Shown here in pieces: positions 61,821-64,000 of a stretch of 64,000 bases of DNA. The stretch spans positions 124,001 to 188,000 of the forward strand of contig JBAZSJ010000001.1 in NCBI GenBank assembly GCA_041662485.1. Reading direction: 5' to 3'. The notes beneath the pieces are model-generated. The model saw only the letters and a program-made list of their open reading frames with translations, was not told the DNA's origin and ran no database searches. The translations under genes were made by a program, and so were the position numbers. How positions within the stretch are numbered: the stretch's first letter is position 1; each line of letters starts with the position of its first letter. The DNA is from Rariglobus sp041662485. Lineage in GTDB: Bacteria; Verrucomicrobiota; Verrucomicrobiia; Opitutales; Opitutaceae.

Positions 61821-63755
61821 ATGACGACCCCATTCCGCCTGGCTGCCGCCGCCCGCCTTCTGTTGCTCATTCTCATTGCTGCGCCGTTGGTGCGTGCGGA
61901 AAACGTCCTTCCGTCGCCGACATCCGAGACCGCCGCACGGACGGTCGTCGCACTTTCCGAGGGAGTGCCGTCTCACCCGAAGCAGGTCACGCTGTCGCCC
62001 GCCTCCTCGGGCACGGGCCTGAATGTTGCGGTCGCCGCCGGGCCGGCCGGTTTCCCCGGCGTCAACTTCGTTCCCGCGATCCCATACGATCTCGCCGGCG
62101 CCGGTTACATCGAGGCCCGCGTCACCAACACCTGCGAACAGATCATCAGTGTGTCCCTTCGCGTGGACAGCGGTGCGGACACCTGCGCCGGCTCCGCCTA
62201 CCTGAAGCCGGGCGAATCGGGCAAGGCACGCGCCTTTTTCGCCACGCCGGGCAAGGCGTCCGCCCCGGTCAACGCCGCCGCCATCAGCCAGATCATCGTT
62301 TTCACGGGCAAAAACGAAAAAGCCGCCCGCACTTTCCGTATCGACGCCCTCGTCGCCGCAGGTCGGCCAGGCGAACAGGCTCCGACCAATCCGGATCTCG
62401 TGCGCACCAAGCCTGCCAACGGGCTCATTTTTGGCGACAGCGTCGCATTCGACCCCGCCAAGCAACTCGTCGCCCGCGCCGGCGCCAAGGCCGGGTCCGC
62501 CGGCGCCGGCAAACCCGTGGACGTCACGTTCACCGGCAAGCCCGACCAAAACGCGTTGCTTCGTCCGGCTCAGGGTTTCTGGGACCTCGGTGATTTTCTT
62601 CAGGTGAAGGTCCGCGTGAAGAACACCGGCTCCGCTCCGGCTTCGCTCACCGTCCAGCTTACCAGCCGCGGTGGCGTTTCCGATTTCAGCACCACCGGTA
62701 AGCCCGTCGCTCCGGGCGCGACGACCGACATCGTAATTTCATTCATCCCGACAACTCCGTTCGAGATCATCGCCGATCCCGCTCAAGAGGTTCTCGAAGG
62801 CAAAAAGAGCTGGGGCGTGAGGGAAACGCCCGGCGCACGCTACACCAGCCATCAAACCACCGGCGTTGTGCTTACACCGGCCGACGCCACCAAACCCGCC
62901 TCCTTTCAAATCCTCGCGATCGGCGCGAGCGCCCCTCCGCCCGCGACGGCACCCGCCTGGCTCGGGCAGCGTCCTCCCGTCGCCGGCGAGTGGGTGAAGA
63001 CCTTCGAGGACAACTTCGACGGCACCGCCTACGACGAGACCAAGTGGAATCCCTACAGCGGAAACTACTGGGACAAGCGCGTGGGCTTCTCCAAGCGAAA
63101 CATCATCGTTGGCGACGGCGTCGCCCGCCTGCGCATCGAGAAACGCGACGGCTTCCACAACGACGATCCCAACGGCAAGGCCACCACCTTTGCCACCGGC
63201 TGGCTCGACAGCTACGGAAAGTGGACGCAGCGCTACGGCTACTACGAGGTCCGCGTGAAACTTCCCACCGCGCCCAGCATGTTTCCCGCCTTCTGGCTCA
63301 TGCCCGAGCGCGGCCCGAAGGAGTGGCCTTCGTATCGTCGCAGCGAAACCAAGGACGGCGGCATGGAGTTTGACGTCTTCGAAGGCCAGTCGATGTGGGG
63401 CCCGTATCGCACCACCTTCGGCATGCACTGGGACGGCTACGTCAAGTATCACAAATCCGCCGGCACGAGCGTGCACTATAACCAGCCCGACAAGGACGGC
63501 TTCTTCACCATCGGCATGCTGTGGACGCCCGGCCATGTCTCGGTTTATTCGCAAGGCCGTTTGGGCGGCAGCTGGGACTCTCCGCGCGTCGGCTCGGTGC
63601 AGTCGTATCTCATTTTCGACATGCTTCCCGGAGGCTTTGAATACGACCCGCTCGACCCCGCCAAGCTGCCCGCCGATCTCGTGATCGACTACGTGCGCGT
63701 GTGGCAGCGCAAAGATCTCGCGAGTCCCGACGACGGTCCGAAGTCGCTGAAATAA
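61821..63755 (+). CDS. Secreted glycoside hydrolase family 16 enzyme
   Basis: A 644-residue protein with a signal peptide (LAAAARLLLLILIAAPLVRAE). Residues 30-380 form two or more beta-rich accessory domains (CBM-like, unassigned). The GH16 domain begins at about 393 (EWVKTFEDNFDGTAYDETKWNPYSG) and carries the retaining catalytic motif MEFDVFEGQ (Glu516 nucleophile, Asp518, Glu521 acid/base, pattern ExDxxE). The substrate of GH16 may be beta-1,3-glucan, agarose, carrageenan or porphyran; the sequence does not decide. It is likely exported and co-regulated with the FAD and pseudopilin genes through the 26-bp motif. Confidence 0.9.
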   Translation: MTTPFRLAAAARLLLLILIAAPLVRAENVLPSPTSETAARTVVALSEGVPSHPKQVTLSPASSGTGLNVAVAAGPAGFPGVNFVPAIPYDLAGAGYIEARVTNTCEQIISVSLRVDSGADTCAGSAYLKPGESGKARAFFATPGKASAPVNAAAISQIIVFTGKNEKAARTFRIDALVAAGRPGEQAPTNPDLVRTKPANGLIFGDSVAFDPAKQLVARAGAKAGSAGAGKPVDVTFTGKPDQNALLRPAQGFWDLGDFLQVKVRVKNTGSAPASLTVQLTSRGGVSDFSTTGKPVAPGATTDIVISFIPTTPFEIIADPAQEVLEGKKSWGVRETPGARYTSHQTTGVVLTPADATKPASFQILAIGASAPPPATAPAWLGQRPPVAGEWVKTFEDNFDGTAYDETKWNPYSGNYWDKRVGFSKRNIIVGDGVARLRIEKRDGFHNDDPNGKATTFATGWLDSYGKWTQRYGYYEVRVKLPTAPSMFPAFWLMPERGPKEWPSYRRSETKDGGMEFDVFEGQSMWGPYRTTFGMHWDGYVKYHKSAGTSVHYNQPDKDGFFTIGMLWTPGHVSVYSQGRLGGSWDSPRVGSVQSYLIFDMLPGGFEYDPLDPAKLPADLVIDYVRVWQRKDLASPDDGPKSLK

Positions 63756-63839
63756 CCGCATCCAAACCGAGGCAGAAGAGGATTTACGAACGCGCGAAGG
63801 AGGAGGATAACGGAGAAAGAGAACGATAAAACATACCCC

Positions 63840-64000
63840 ATGATCCGCCGACTCGCCCACCTCTGCCTCATCACCAACGACCTTGATCGTCTTGTCGCCT
63901 TTTATCGCGACGGACTCGGCCTCAAGGTCGCGTTCACATTCGTCAACGCCGACGGTGCCACGTATGGCACCTACCTCGCGTGCGGCGACACGACGTTCAT
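63840..64000 (+). CDS. Glyoxalase/VOC-family protein (3' truncated by window edge)
   Basis: The first 53 codons only. RRLAHLCLITNDLDRLVAFYRDGLGL is a typical VOC (lactoylglutathione lyase-like) N-terminal beta-alpha unit with the first metal-ligand histidine in AHLCL. It begins 85 bp after the GH16 stop; the gap holds a weak GA-rich repeat. The specific function cannot be given from this fragment. Confidence 0.75.
   Translation, partial: MIRRLAHLCLITNDLDRLVAFYRDGLGLKVAFTFVNADGATYGTYLACGDTTF

Overview
The window looks like chromosomal DNA of a GC-rich, Gram-negative member of the Verrucomicrobiota, most likely the Opitutaceae. The evidence is lipid A modification genes (arn), paired ExbB/ExbD genes, large secreted proteins with the DDYAxxNxGQxKN motif, an H-X9-DG type pseudopilin, PocR/AraC regulators beside FAD oxidoreductases, and intergenic palindromes of several families. 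Assignment is by gene content and style only. Genes are densely packed: no gene-free stretch exceeds about 240 bp, no rRNA, tRNA or CRISPR array was seen, and most longer intergenic gaps hold a palindromic repeat.

Layout. 1-1.8 kb: end of an arn (4-amino-arabinose lipid A) cluster and a small membrane protein. 1.9-15.7 kb: an accessory island. It has a secreted tail-fibre-like repeat protein, then a 2,781-residue secreted protein (three RCC1-propeller modules, calcium-binding type repeats, and a C-terminal domain resembling the tuberculosis necrotizing toxin NAD+ glycohydrolase), then two paralogous small genes that look like immunity genes, REP/REPIN-type repeats and a RAYT transposase inside a perfect 31-bp inverted repeat. 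15.8-25.7 kb: a long minus-strand run of two TPR proteins, ExbB, two ExbD and two paralogous membrane-anchored VWA-like proteins, plus a GYF-domain protein; this looks like an uncharacterised energised envelope machine. 25.8-44.4 kb: mostly housekeeping genes (SRAP, HAD phosphatase, PrmB-like and MetW-like methyltransferases, sodium/solute symporter, hybrid kinase, rlmN, lytic transglycosylase, miaB, gmk, adenylate cyclase, two SPFH proteins). 44.5-47.0 kb: pantothenate/CoA genes panD, coaB, coaC, panB. 47.2-50.6 kb: a LysR regulator divergent from a likely quinone/electrophile detoxification set (MhqO-like dioxygenase, WrbA, MhqD-like esterase). 50.7-54.0 kb: a CHASE hybrid kinase whose first membrane domain is cut off by an in-frame TAG. 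54.1-64 kb: a sugar-catabolism/polysaccharide region with a sugar isomerase, three AraC-type regulators, two FAD oxidoreductases, a pseudopilin, a secreted GH16 glycosidase and the start of a glyoxalase-family gene.

Two things stand out. First, the 1.9-15 kb island reads as a polymorphic toxin system with an unusual RCC1-decorated stalk, a TNT-like tip and duplicated immunity genes. Second, a 26-bp asymmetric motif occurs three times with fixed spacing, each time just upstream of a gene in the polysaccharide region, and 31-34 bp ahead of a plausible -10 box. It is probably the operator of a PocR/AraC activator and defines a small regulon.
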